Origin: Sporocytophaga sp.
Lineage (GTDB): Bacteria > Bacteroidota > Bacteroidia > Cytophagales > Cytophagaceae
Length of the DNA: 64,000 nucleotides
Reading direction: 5' to 3'
Assembly: GCF_017745095.1 (NCBI RefSeq)
Contig: NZ_JAGHZZ010000023.1
Location: 1-64,000 of the forward strand
In this document: positions 24,855 through 33,794 of the stretch, piece by piece
Layout: each line of letters begins with the position of its first letter
How positions within the stretch are numbered: the stretch's first letter is position 1
Notes under the pieces: generated by a model
What the model saw: only the letters and a program-made list of their open reading frames with translations
Databases searched by the model: none
What the model was told of the DNA's origin: nothing
Program-made: the position numbers and the translations under genes

Positions 24855-26261
24855 ATGGAAGAGGTAATCAGAATACTAACAACCGGTGGAATTATATCTC
24901 CGGGAGAGCTTGAGAAAATTGCTCTGAGTGCCAAAGAACATAATTGCTCGGGCATTAATTTCGGTTCAAGGCAGGAAATATATTTAACCTGCCCAGATAA
25001 AACAGCTAATAAGCTCAAAGATGACCTGAAATCATTAAGCTTTTTCTGTGAATCATCCTCCGGACAACATTGCAATATAGTAACATCATCTGCAAGCGTA
25101 GGATTATACCCATCTACAATATGGGTAACTGCTGATACTTTTTTTGATGTACTGGAGGAGTTTGACTATCAGCCTAAGCTTAAAATCAATATAACTGACC
25201 CTGCACAAAGACTGATACCTCATTTTACCGGACATCTGAATTTTATAGCTTCTCATCATCGCAACTACTGGTTTTTATATGTTCAGCTCCCAGGATTTGC
25301 GCTGCGAGAACTATGGCCTGCATTGATTTATATAGATGATGTAGCTCCTCTTTCAAAAAAAATTGAGGAACTGTATTATAAAAATAAGCCTGCTGATCTT
25401 AATGAAGTTTTTAATAAGATAACAACAGACGTTATCAGCAACAGTAGAGCTGTAGATGGTAATTGTAATATTGTCAAAGGGTCTATACCATACTATGAAG
25501 GCCTTAACCCTATGGCTGGTGTTTATTGGCTTGGTATATACAGGAGAAATTATGAATATCCGATTGAATTTATACTTGATGTTTGTGAAATATGTAATGA
25601 GGGTCGAATTGGTAAAATTAATCTGACAACTTGGAAATCATTGCTTATAAAAGATATAAAGGATGAAGAGCGAATAAAATGGGAGGTACTTTTAGGTAAG
25701 CATGGAATCAATATCAGACATTCTGCGCTTGAGTTGCATTGGCAATTGCCTGATCTAAACCCGAAAGCACTGGAACTCAAAAATAAACTTGTAAATATTT
25801 TTGACAGAAAGGATATCAGGACATATGGAATTTGCTTTGGAATAAGTACAAAGGATTCTGACAGTTATGGAAACATTATTATCAGATTCAATTCCAATGA
25901 GGCTCAAAATACTTATTCCATATTCCACACTGAAGATTTTGATCCCACCAATGCAGAATTGATATCATTTGCAGAAAGTATTACGGAAAATGAACTGGCA
26001 GAAAAGCTTCAAAGTCTTTGTCTTATTTTTTATTCGCAGCTAAACAAGAAAAAAGAGGATGAGGCTCCTGTTCAAACAAGATTGCTTAAACCTGAGATAG
26101 ATCTTTTTCAGTGTAAAACCTGCTTTACGATATATAATCAGACAATAGGTGATGTGGTTGCTGGCATCAATCCAGGTGTGCCATTTAATCTACTTCCTGA
26201 TAATTATTGTTGTCCGGTTTGTGAAGGTGAAAAAGAAAGTTATATAAAAATGGTTTCTTAA
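24855..26261 (+). CDS. Nitrite/sulfite-reductase-like protein with C-terminal rubredoxin
   Basis: The 468-residue protein begins with ferredoxin-like half-domains as in nitrite/sulfite reductases (GIISPGELEKIALSAKEH, NFGSRQEIYLTC, then repeated GINIRHSALELHWQLP). It ends in a rubredoxin domain with Cys420/Cys423 and Cys453/Cys456 (CKTC...CPVC). The Cys-x5-Cys plus Cys-x3-Cys set that binds siroheme and [4Fe-4S] is not visible, so it is probably not itself a nitrite reductase. I infer an electron-transfer partner of the nitrate-reductase-like fusion encoded upstream. It lies 51 bases after the aldehyde dehydrogenase gene and is probably co-transcribed with it. Confidence 0.7.
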   Translation: MEEVIRILTTGGIISPGELEKIALSAKEHNCSGINFGSRQEIYLTCPDKTANKLKDDLKSLSFFCESSSGQHCNIVTSSASVGLYPSTIWVTADTFFDVLEEFDYQPKLKINITDPAQRLIPHFTGHLNFIASHHRNYWFLYVQLPGFALRELWPALIYIDDVAPLSKKIEELYYKNKPADLNEVFNKITTDVISNSRAVDGNCNIVKGSIPYYEGLNPMAGVYWLGIYRRNYEYPIEFILDVCEICNEGRIGKINLTTWKSLLIKDIKDEERIKWEVLLGKHGINIRHSALELHWQLPDLNPKALELKNKLVNIFDRKDIRTYGICFGISTKDSDSYGNIIIRFNSNEAQNTYSIFHTEDFDPTNAELISFAESITENELAEKLQSLCLIFYSQLNKKKEDEAPVQTRLLKPEIDLFQCKTCFTIYNQTIGDVVAGINPGVPFNLLPDNYCCPVCEGEKESYIKMVS

Positions 26262-26289
26262 AAATATTCTATAATCCAAGGTTGCCAAA

Positions 26290-26327
26290 GAGGGAGTCAT
26301 CGGGAAACCGGTACTTCCTCGTTTTTT
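26290..26327 (+). terminator. Intrinsic terminator after the rubredoxin gene
   Basis: GAGGGAGT (26290-26297) pairs with ACTTCCTC (26313-26320) with one G-T pair. A small inner stem CGG-GAAA-CCG is present, and GTTTTTT follows. Confidence 0.8.
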
Positions 26328-26332
26328 AAAAG

Positions 26333-26506
26333 CTATTCCTCTTCCTTTTTTAGAAAATTTCTCACAACCTGTCTTAGATTCTCTTTAAGTTTAATATTAT
26401 CCTGAGCAATTTTTTTTGTTTGCCCTTTCAATAATGACTTTCTATAGATTAATTGATTTTCAAGATCTTGTTTCTTATCCTTTCTAAACGGAGAATCTTC
26501 TGACAT
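26333..26506 (-). CDS. Small charged helical protein, 57 residues
   Basis: A 57-codon frame runs from ATG at 26506 to TAG at 26333. The product starts MSEDSPFRKDKK and ends FLKKEEE. It is made almost entirely of Lys, Glu, Gln, Leu and Asn in a heptad-like pattern, consistent with a single long helix or coiled coil. No signal peptide is seen. Composition is clearly protein-like in a region where the other frames are closed. It is convergent with the rubredoxin gene and divergent from the efflux operon. The function is unknown. Confidence 0.5.
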   Translation of the reverse strand: MSEDSPFRKDKKQDLENQLIYRKSLLKGQTKKIAQDNIKLKENLRQVVRNFLKKEEE

Positions 26507-26707
26507 ATACTAATTAAATTGATAGACCAAAACTATCATTTTCGTCTATTATAACCTATAGATCTACCCTTATTTTTGATTTAGAATATCAATTTCATTT
26601 TTTAACAAACCGTAAATAATTCAACTTTTTAACTGAATTAATTATAGTCAGAATAATTTTTTTTTGATACATTTTTTTTGAAATATATCCCCAAAAAAAT
26701 AATTCAA

Positions 26708-26756
26708 AACTTTTCGAATATTTTATTAAAATAGTCGAAAAGTTAATTTACATTTG
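26708..26756 (+). promoter_or_regulatory. Efflux-operon promoter with candidate TetR operator
   Basis: AACTTTTCGA (26708-26717) and its exact complement TCGAAAAGTT (26735-26744) are 17 bases apart. The right arm ends five bases before TACATTTG (26749-26756), a perfect TAnnTTTG -7 box. A third related half-site, TTCGAAAGTTA, occurs at 26790-26800. A protein bound here would cover the promoter. The TetR gene at the end of the efflux cluster is the obvious candidate. The rest of the 26507-26843 gap holds nothing recognisable. Confidence 0.55.
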
Positions 26757-26843
26757 CTTTATCATTTACTCAACCAAATTAGTCAATTGTTCGAAAGTTA
26801 CCATTCAAACAAATAAATTATTGATAATTAGTGATTTAGTTTT

Positions 26844-28217
26844 ATGTATTTTATGAGAGTTATTTATTGTTTGCTTTTTTTTATCGGTATTGTCAATAGT
26901 GTCAGGTCTCAGACATCGTCAGACGGACCAACCTCCTTTTCTTTAAAAGAGGCTATTGATTATTCTATGGACAATAGTTTTAATGTTAAAAATTCAGTTT
27001 TACAGAGAAACATGACCTCAGCTAAAAAAGGTGAGGTGAGGTCTTTATTGCTTCCTCAAGTGAGTGGAAATGCAGATTTCAATCACTTCTTTCAGGTACA
27101 AAAGAATATTCTAGAAGGAGGAATTGGCTTGATGACTTCAGCAGCTCCAGGAGCTGTTGTTCCACTCCAACTTGCCCTGCCAAATCAACTTGTTCCTTCG
27201 GTTTCTGCATCTCAGGTACTATTTGATATGGCACATTTCTCCGGCCTGAAGGCTGCAAATGCTTCAGAAGTTATAGCCGATCAGACTATAAAAAAGTCTC
27301 AGATTGATATGACTGTAAATGTAACAAAAGCATATTATGGTGTACTTGTGAATGAGAAACAACTGAAGGCAATTCTCAAGAACCTTGAAAGGATGGACTC
27401 TTTATATAAAGAGACAATTGCCCGCTATGAAACAGGTCTTGCCAGAAAGATAGACGTGAGCAGAATTGAAGTAAGTCTTAATAACATGAGAGAAGAGAAG
27501 GAAAAGACAATCAGGGCAGTTGAATTAAGTCGGGCCATATTAAGGTATCAGATGAACTTGCCAGAGGAAAATCCATTGGTTCTTACAGATTCATTATCTG
27601 AAAACGTATTGCTGGAGGTAGAGCAAATCCTCAATTCAAAACAAAAAGTTAACTATTCAAACAGAATTGAATACTCCATTATTGAGTCTCAAAAAAAATT
27701 AAGCAAGTTGGATCTGCAGGCCACGAGGGCTGGCCATTATCCAAGGCTTTTTGCAGTTGCTTCTACAGGATATACTCCTTCGGCTTCCAAGATTGAAAAC
27801 CTTACTCAAAGTAGTCGTTGGTATCAATATTCATCTGTTGGGCTAAGATTACAAGTACCTATATTCTCGGGCTTTGCTACGCACTACAAAGTACAGCAAA
27901 AGAAAATAGAAGAAGAGGTGATTGATAATAATAAAGTTGCATTAGAGAAAGGAATCAATCTAGAAGTAGATCAGGCTTTGATCAATCTGGAGAATAGCAT
28001 GCAATCTTTAAAGATTCAGAAAAGGAACCTTGATCTTGCGCAAGAAAACCTACAGGTATTAAGAGCTGAATATGAACATGGAATTGCTCTCAACATAGAA
28101 GTCACGACAGCAGAGGCTTCTTTGATAGATGCTCAGACAAGTTATTATAACGCATTATATGGAGCCTTGCTTTCAAAAGCAGACTATGACAAGGCAATGG
28201 GGAATATCAGGAAATAA
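26844..28217 (+). CDS. TolC-family outer-membrane efflux protein
   Basis: The 457-residue protein has a signal peptide (cleavage likely after VRSQ, near residue 23) and two TolC/OEP repeats rich in long helices, for example SLKEAIDYSMDNSFNVKNS and the second-half LEVDQALINLENSMQSLKIQKRNL. It should form the outer-membrane channel of the tripartite pump. Met4 (MRVIYC) is an equally good start. It is the first gene of the tolC-MFP-RND operon, behind a promoter with a candidate operator. Confidence 0.9.
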   Translation: MYFMRVIYCLLFFIGIVNSVRSQTSSDGPTSFSLKEAIDYSMDNSFNVKNSVLQRNMTSAKKGEVRSLLLPQVSGNADFNHFFQVQKNILEGGIGLMTSAAPGAVVPLQLALPNQLVPSVSASQVLFDMAHFSGLKAANASEVIADQTIKKSQIDMTVNVTKAYYGVLVNEKQLKAILKNLERMDSLYKETIARYETGLARKIDVSRIEVSLNNMREEKEKTIRAVELSRAILRYQMNLPEENPLVLTDSLSENVLLEVEQILNSKQKVNYSNRIEYSIIESQKKLSKLDLQATRAGHYPRLFAVASTGYTPSASKIENLTQSSRWYQYSSVGLRLQVPIFSGFATHYKVQQKKIEEEVIDNNKVALEKGINLEVDQALINLENSMQSLKIQKRNLDLAQENLQVLRAEYEHGIALNIEVTTAEASLIDAQTSYYNALYGALLSKADYDKAMGNIRK

Positions 28218-28293
28218 AAGCTGAATCGCTCCTCATTTAATAATTAGGTAACAAATTGATTTAAGAAAACACAAATAACCAGAATATACTCCA

Positions 28294-29427
28294 ATGGATA
28301 TGAATAAAAATCTATTATCAGGTGCTTTTTTGTTAGTAGGATTAGCAATACTGGCTTTTTCATGCAAAGGTCCAGCTCCAAATATGCAGGCAACAAACGT
28401 TCCTGTAAACCTGCAGAAGGTAAATTTTGAAGATGCCGTTTATCATAGTTTCTATCCGGGAAATGTGGTAGCATTGGATGAAGTGGAAATAAGCAGTGAG
28501 GTTAGCGGTTTCATAACAGATATATCTTTCCAAGAAGGACAGCTAGTCAGAAAAGGGCAGAAGTTATACGAAATTGAGCAAAGTAAATATGCTGCCTCTA
28601 ATGCTCAAGCAGAAGCCAATGTAAAGATTGCCAAGGCTAATCTTGAAAAAGCGAAAAACGATGCAAAGCGTTATAGCGAACTTGGACAAAGAGGAATGGC
28701 AACTCAGCAGAAACTTGAATACTCAGCAACAGATCTTGAAAATGCAGAAAACCAGCTTGCAGTTGCAGAAGCTGAACTATTAAGAGCCAAGACCGATTTA
28801 AGACATGCAACTATATACGCTCCATTTGACGGAACAATTGGTATTTCTCTGGTAAAAAAGGGAGCCTTTGTTACAGGAGGGCAAACCAGGCTCAATACAA
28901 TTTCATCCAACGATCCTATTGCTGTTGACTTTGTAATCAGTGAGAAGGAGATCAATAGATTCCTTGAATTAGAGAAAAGAAAAGTTTCCAAGACTGATTC
29001 CTTATTTACAATTGTATTACCAGATGGCAGTGTTTATAATCATCCAGGAAAAATTCTCTTTCTTGACAGAGCTGTAGATAGACAAACAGGAACATTAAAA
29101 GTAAGGCTTACATTCCCTAATGGTCAAAGAGGACTGAGAGCAGGAATGAGCTGTAATATAAGAGTTGAAAACAAGAATGCATCAAAGCTGCCTGTTATTC
29201 CTCAAAAGTCAGTGACTGAGCAAATGGGAGAATTCTTTGTATATGTTGTAAGTCAGGATACAGCAAGACAACGTAAAATTAAGCCAGGTCCGGTCATTGG
29301 TCATAATATTGTTATATATGACGGCCTATCAGAGGGCGAAGATATTGTTGTTGATGGAGTACAGAAACTTCGTGATGGTTCTGCTGTAGTAATCAATACA
29401 GAGAAACCGACAGCTTCAGCTAAATAA
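28294..29427 (+). CDS. RND efflux periplasmic adaptor (membrane-fusion) lipoprotein
   Basis: The 377-residue adaptor has a lipoprotein signal (AFSC, Cys24) and a split biotinyl-lipoyl domain: VEISSEVSGFITDISFQEGQLVRKGQ and the matching half ATIYAPFDGTIGISLVKKGAFV. A coiled-coil hairpin (about 95-165, rich in Ala, Glu and Lys) lies between, followed by beta-barrel and membrane-proximal domains. It links the RND pump to the TolC channel. It lies 76 bases after tolC and 24 bases before the pump gene. The substrates are unknown. Confidence 0.92.
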   Translation: MDMNKNLLSGAFLLVGLAILAFSCKGPAPNMQATNVPVNLQKVNFEDAVYHSFYPGNVVALDEVEISSEVSGFITDISFQEGQLVRKGQKLYEIEQSKYAASNAQAEANVKIAKANLEKAKNDAKRYSELGQRGMATQQKLEYSATDLENAENQLAVAEAELLRAKTDLRHATIYAPFDGTIGISLVKKGAFVTGGQTRLNTISSNDPIAVDFVISEKEINRFLELEKRKVSKTDSLFTIVLPDGSVYNHPGKILFLDRAVDRQTGTLKVRLTFPNGQRGLRAGMSCNIRVENKNASKLPVIPQKSVTEQMGEFFVYVVSQDTARQRKIKPGPVIGHNIVIYDGLSEGEDIVVDGVQKLRDGSAVVINTEKPTASAK

Positions 29428-29451
29428 TCTTAGGTTTAAAAGGCAAAATTT

Positions 29452-32400
29452 ATGATAGCAGATATATTCATTAAAAGACCGGTAACAGCAATTGTAATAT
29501 CGGTTGTTATCACAATCGTAGGGATACTTACGCTGATAAGCCTTCCGGTAAGTCAGTATCCTGAAATTACGCCACCATTGGTTCAGGTAACAGGTGCTTT
29601 TTCAGGAGCAGATGCCCAGACTGTGGAACGTACTATGACAACTCCTATAGAGTCGCAAGTGAACGGTGTTCCAGGAATGTCATACATTCAAACCAATGCA
29701 ACGAGTGACGGAAGTATGACTATGAACGTTACGTTTGATGTTGGTACAAATGTGGATATTGCAACATTGGATGTTCAGAACCGTGTGAGTGTCGCTACTC
29801 CCCAGCTTCCAGATGATGTAAAAAGAGTTGGTCTTACAGTCAGAAAGCGTAATCCATCTATTCTGATGCTCGTTGCTTTGTATTCTCCAAAAGGGACACA
29901 CGATATTAAATTCCTTGATAACTATGTAAACATTTACATAAAAGATGCGCTCTTAAGGGTGAAAGGAGTAGGAGATATTTTCAGCAGAGCGGATAACTTC
30001 AGTATGCGTGTTTGGTTAAAACCTGATAAACTTGCTCAATACGGAATTACAGCAAGCGAGGTAATTACCAAGCTACAGCAACAAAATATGCAAGTGGCAG
30101 CAGGTTCTACTGGTGCCGCTCCCCAGGCTAATGATCAGGCATTTGAATATACCATTCAGATCAATGGTATGCTTGAGAAAGAATCGGACTTCCAGAATAT
30201 TGTAGTACGCACAAAGCCTCAAGATGGATCTATTGTATATCTGAAAGACGTTGCAAGAATCGAACTAGGTAAATACAATTATGCCAATAACAACTTTGTA
30301 GATGGTATGAGATCATCCTACCTTCTTATTTACCAGGCTCCAGGTAGTAATGCAATGGAAGTGGCTGAAGGAGTTACCAAGGCTATGGACGAATTGAAAA
30401 AATCATTTCCTTCTGATGTGCAGTATGTGGTACCATTTGAATCAGTTTCGGTTGTGGATGTTTCAATCAATGAAGTGGTACATACACTTGTTGAAGCCTT
30501 GATATTGGTTGTAATCGTTGTATTCCTCTTTTTGCAAAGCTGGAGAGCGACATTGATCCCGATACTGGCTATACCGGTTTCCATTATAGGTACATTCATT
30601 TTCTTCATCCCGTTAGGATTTACAATAAATACATTGACCTTATTCGGATTCGTACTTGCCATTGGTATAGTTGTGGATGATGCCATTGTGGTGGTGGAAG
30701 CTGTACAGCATTATATTGATCACGAAGGTCTTTCTCCTAAAATGGCAACTATAAAAGCCATGAAGGACATTTCAGGACCTGTAATAGCCATTGCTCTTAT
30801 TCTTGCGGCTGTGTTTGTACCTGTAGGATTTGTACCTGGTATTGTCGGAAGATTGTATCAGCAGTTTGCAATTACAATTGCAGTTTCCGTATTGATTTCA
30901 GCCTTCGTGGCTTTATCGCTTACACCGGCTTTATGCTCATTGCTTCTTAAACCGATGCATCTGGATGAGAATTCAAAAGGATTGAACAAATTCTTCTTTA
31001 AATTCAATAACTGGTTTGCAAGAGTTACAGCTTCTTATTCTTCTGGTGTTCAGAAGACAATTAAAAAGGCACCTTTAGTACTCGTATTATTGGTTTGCCT
31101 GTTTGCAGGAACAGTAGGAATGTTTAAAGCGAAACCAACAGGTTTTATTCCAACAGAAGATGAAGGTCGTTTGCTGATCACATTTGAACTTCCTGAAGCA
31201 TCATCCACAACAAGAACAGTAACAGTGTTGAAAAAAATGATGGGAATCATAGACGGAATACCAGCTATTCAGCACTATGCAGCCCTAGGAGGGTTGAATG
31301 CAATCACCTTTGCTTCGAAATCTAATAGCGGAACTTTATTCTGCCAGCTAAAACCATGGAAAGACAGGAAGGATAAGTCTATGCAGGTAGAAGCCATTAT
31401 CGGACAGCTTCAGAAAGGGTTCTCGGAAATTAAAGAAGCTAACATCATTGTTATTCCACCTCCACCAATTCCAGGTTTAGGTAATGCTTCCGGTTTTAGT
31501 TTTGTATTGGAACAAAGAGAAAGTAACGATGATATTAAAGGTTTTGAAAAAGTGGTTCAATCATTTGTGATGGAAGCTAACAAGAGACCTGAAATCGCAA
31601 GAGCCTTTACTTTCTTTACAGCAAAAGCTCCTGGTTATAAAATAAATGTAGACAGAGCAAAATGTGAATTGATGGGTGTGCCTGTCACTGAAGTATTCAG
31701 TACCATACAGACCTATATGGGAGGGAAATATATCAATGATTTCACTGCATACGGACGTACCTTCAGAGTGGTGGCACAGGCAGATACTTTATATAGAAAA
31801 GACATGAATAATCTTGATCAATATTATGTAAGAAATAATAAAGGTCAGATGATACCTTTAAGTACACTTGTTTCGTATACAGTTATTGAAAGTGCACCGG
31901 TTGTGCCGCATTATAATCTTTTCAGGTCTGCTGAAATAAATGGCGTACCTAAGCCTGGTTTTAGCAGTGGTGAAGCCATCGTTGCTTTAAAAGAAGTAGC
32001 GGAACAAGTATTACCTGCAGGTTATGGATACGAGTTTTCCGGATTGAGCAGAGAAGAAATTAAGTCAGGGTCAACTACAGTATATATATTTGCGTTATCT
32101 GTACTGTTTGTATTCTTATTCCTTGCAGCTCTATATGAGAGCTGGTCTGTACCATTCTCTGTAATGTTAGCTGTGCCTCTTGGAGCCTTTGGTGCCATAC
32201 TTACGCTTACATTGCTTCCTAAACTGAGCAATAACGTATATGCTCAGATTGGTTTGATTACACTTATCGGACTAGCAGCTAAAAATGCAATTCTTATAGT
32301 GGAATTTGCGAAAGAAAGAGTAGATCATGGAATGGAGATTGTTGCAGCAACTCTTGAAGCGGTAAGACTTCGTTTACGTCCGATCCTTATGACATCTTTT

Positions 32401-32634
32401 GCGTTTATACTTGGAGTATTGCCTTTGGTGGTAGCAACAGGTGCAGGAGCAGTTTCAAGACAGACGATAGGCTGGACAGTCTTTGGTGGGATGCTTGCGG
32501 CAACAGGTTTGGCAATATTTATAGTGCCTGTTTTGTTTGTTGTGATTTCAAAAATTGCTTACAGAAATAAAAAAGTTGTTTCTGAAGCACAAGGTGAATT
32601 TCAATTAAACAAAGAATTGATATCAGAAAATTAG
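29452..32634 (+). CDS. RND (HAE1/AcrB-type) multidrug efflux transporter
   Basis: The 1060-residue inner-membrane pump has the expected 12-helix arrangement with two large periplasmic loops. Proton-relay residues are visible: Asp409-Asp410 in GIVVDDAIV (TM4) and Lys944 in LAAKNAILIVEFAKE (TM10). The N-terminus MIADIFIKRPVTAIVISVV is characteristic of the HAE1 family. Length is normal. It is the last gene of the tolC-MFP-RND operon; a hairpin follows. Drug or solvent export is inferred from family; acrB is not assigned. Confidence 0.95.
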   Translation: MIADIFIKRPVTAIVISVVITIVGILTLISLPVSQYPEITPPLVQVTGAFSGADAQTVERTMTTPIESQVNGVPGMSYIQTNATSDGSMTMNVTFDVGTNVDIATLDVQNRVSVATPQLPDDVKRVGLTVRKRNPSILMLVALYSPKGTHDIKFLDNYVNIYIKDALLRVKGVGDIFSRADNFSMRVWLKPDKLAQYGITASEVITKLQQQNMQVAAGSTGAAPQANDQAFEYTIQINGMLEKESDFQNIVVRTKPQDGSIVYLKDVARIELGKYNYANNNFVDGMRSSYLLIYQAPGSNAMEVAEGVTKAMDELKKSFPSDVQYVVPFESVSVVDVSINEVVHTLVEALILVVIVVFLFLQSWRATLIPILAIPVSIIGTFIFFIPLGFTINTLTLFGFVLAIGIVVDDAIVVVEAVQHYIDHEGLSPKMATIKAMKDISGPVIAIALILAAVFVPVGFVPGIVGRLYQQFAITIAVSVLISAFVALSLTPALCSLLLKPMHLDENSKGLNKFFFKFNNWFARVTASYSSGVQKTIKKAPLVLVLLVCLFAGTVGMFKAKPTGFIPTEDEGRLLITFELPEASSTTRTVTVLKKMMGIIDGIPAIQHYAALGGLNAITFASKSNSGTLFCQLKPWKDRKDKSMQVEAIIGQLQKGFSEIKEANIIVIPPPPIPGLGNASGFSFVLEQRESNDDIKGFEKVVQSFVMEANKRPEIARAFTFFTAKAPGYKINVDRAKCELMGVPVTEVFSTIQTYMGGKYINDFTAYGRTFRVVAQADTLYRKDMNNLDQYYVRNNKGQMIPLSTLVSYTVIESAPVVPHYNLFRSAEINGVPKPGFSSGEAIVALKEVAEQVLPAGYGYEFSGLSREEIKSGSTTVYIFALSVLFVFLFLAALYESWSVPFSVMLAVPLGAFGAILTLTLLPKLSNNVYAQIGLITLIGLAAKNAILIVEFAKERVDHGMEIVAATLEAVRLRLRPILMTSFAFILGVLPLVVATGAGAVSRQTIGWTVFGGMLAATGLAIFIVPVLFVVISKIAYRNKKVVSEAQGEFQLNKELISEN

Positions 32635-32694
32635 AGCCCGCTACGGTCTTTTGTTTTCAGAAGATTGTACCTGGTTAATTTGTGTTTATTTGTA

Positions 32695-32728
32695 ATTTCC
32701 CTCTGCCTATGCAGGGGGAAATATTTTC
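32695..32728 (+). terminator. Hairpin ending the efflux operon
   Basis: A 12-bp stem (ATTTCCCTCTGC, 32695-32706, with 32711-32722, one G-T pair) closes a CTAT loop and is followed by ATTTTCTT. It lies upstream of ATG 32751, so the next gene should not start before it. Confidence 0.65.
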
Positions 32729-32750
32729 TTCCAATAAAAATAGTCCAGTT

Positions 32751-33074
32751 ATGAAAAGAGAAATCACATTTCAGGTAAAATCAGCATGGTTGTCTCGCAT
32801 GTTTTTCGGTGCATCTCAGTATTCTTATTTTAATACTAATCCAATTGATGATTATACGGTATTTTTAAATACTAAAATAGGATCCTTGTCATGGGGAAAG
32901 AACAAGAAAGAAGCTAAAGAAGATTTTGCAAAAAGTTTTAGAATCCTTTTAGAACTTTATGATATAAAGCTCCCTTTAAAATATATTCAGGAGCAACTGG
33001 AAAATGAATCGCAGACGAATATGCAAGCAGTAGAAAAATGGTCACAGTATTCTGAATTTCCTGCCAACTGGTAG
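32751..33074 (+). CDS. Hypothetical protein, 107 residues
   Basis: I do not recognise this 107-residue soluble protein. It begins MKREITFQVKSAWLSRMFFG, contains several aromatic residues (YSYFNTNPIDDY, SLSWGKNKKE) and has a helical C-terminal half. ATG 32751 was chosen because longer starts would lie before or inside the terminator hairpin. It sits between the RND operon and the TetR gene, 65 bases before the latter, and could be co-transcribed with it. Confidence 0.6.
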   Translation: MKREITFQVKSAWLSRMFFGASQYSYFNTNPIDDYTVFLNTKIGSLSWGKNKKEAKEDFAKSFRILLELYDIKLPLKYIQEQLENESQTNMQAVEKWSQYSEFPANW

Positions 33075-33139
33075 TGTAAGCTTTTTTTGTAAAAAGATCA
33101 AAAAAAAATGATAAATTTAGAGTTTGAAAATATTTTTGA

Positions 33140-33757
33140 ATGACTGAAAAAACGAAATCGGAAGATTCTTCAAAGCTTGATATCATTCTGAACGCTGCCC
33201 AGAAAAGGTTCGGGCACTATGGTTTATGTAAAACCACCATGAATGAAATCGCTGCAGATGTGGGAATGGGTAAGGCTTCTCTTTACTATTATTTCCCCGA
33301 TAAAGAAGCTGTTTTTCAGGCTGTAATTCAAAAAGAACAGGAAGAGTTTCTGGCAGAAATGAAAAAACATATGAATGCCGAAACGGACGCCGCTTCACAA
33401 CTTAAGCATTATGTGAAATACCGTCTTGATTATTTTCAAAACCTCCTCAACCTTTCCAAACTTAAAACAGAGTCATTTTTTAATTCAAAGCCAATTTTTG
33501 GAAAAGTTGTTGAAGACTTCTACAAACTTGAAATAGAACTGGTCGGCGACATTATTCAGACTGGTATTGATAAGCAGGAATTTCGTGAAGTGAATAAAGA
33601 AGAATATGCACTCCTGTTGATGAATATATTGCAGGGGTTAAGACTCATTAGGATTAAGTATAAAGCTATGGCAGAGTTTGATTCTGAAGATGTAGCCTAT
33701 CTTAAGGAAAATAATGACAAAGTAATCTGTATGTTCATTAAAGACCTCAAAAAATAG
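33140..33757 (+). CDS. TetR/AcrR family transcriptional regulator
   Basis: The 205-residue regulator has a typical TetR N-terminal helix-turn-helix: ILNAAQKRFGHYGLCKTTMNEIAADVGMGKASLYYYFPDKE in two parts (residues 15-55). A helical ligand-binding C-terminal domain follows. Next to a tolC-MFP-RND operon it is most likely the local repressor, released by a pump substrate. The spaced inverted repeat at 26708-26744 over the operon promoter is its best candidate target. Proof of binding is lacking. Confidence 0.9.
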   Translation: MTEKTKSEDSSKLDIILNAAQKRFGHYGLCKTTMNEIAADVGMGKASLYYYFPDKEAVFQAVIQKEQEEFLAEMKKHMNAETDAASQLKHYVKYRLDYFQNLLNLSKLKTESFFNSKPIFGKVVEDFYKLEIELVGDIIQTGIDKQEFREVNKEEYALLLMNILQGLRLIRIKYKAMAEFDSEDVAYLKENNDKVICMFIKDLKK

Positions 33758-33794
33758 TTATTCATAAACAACAATAAGGTCCCCGTTTATTTCA

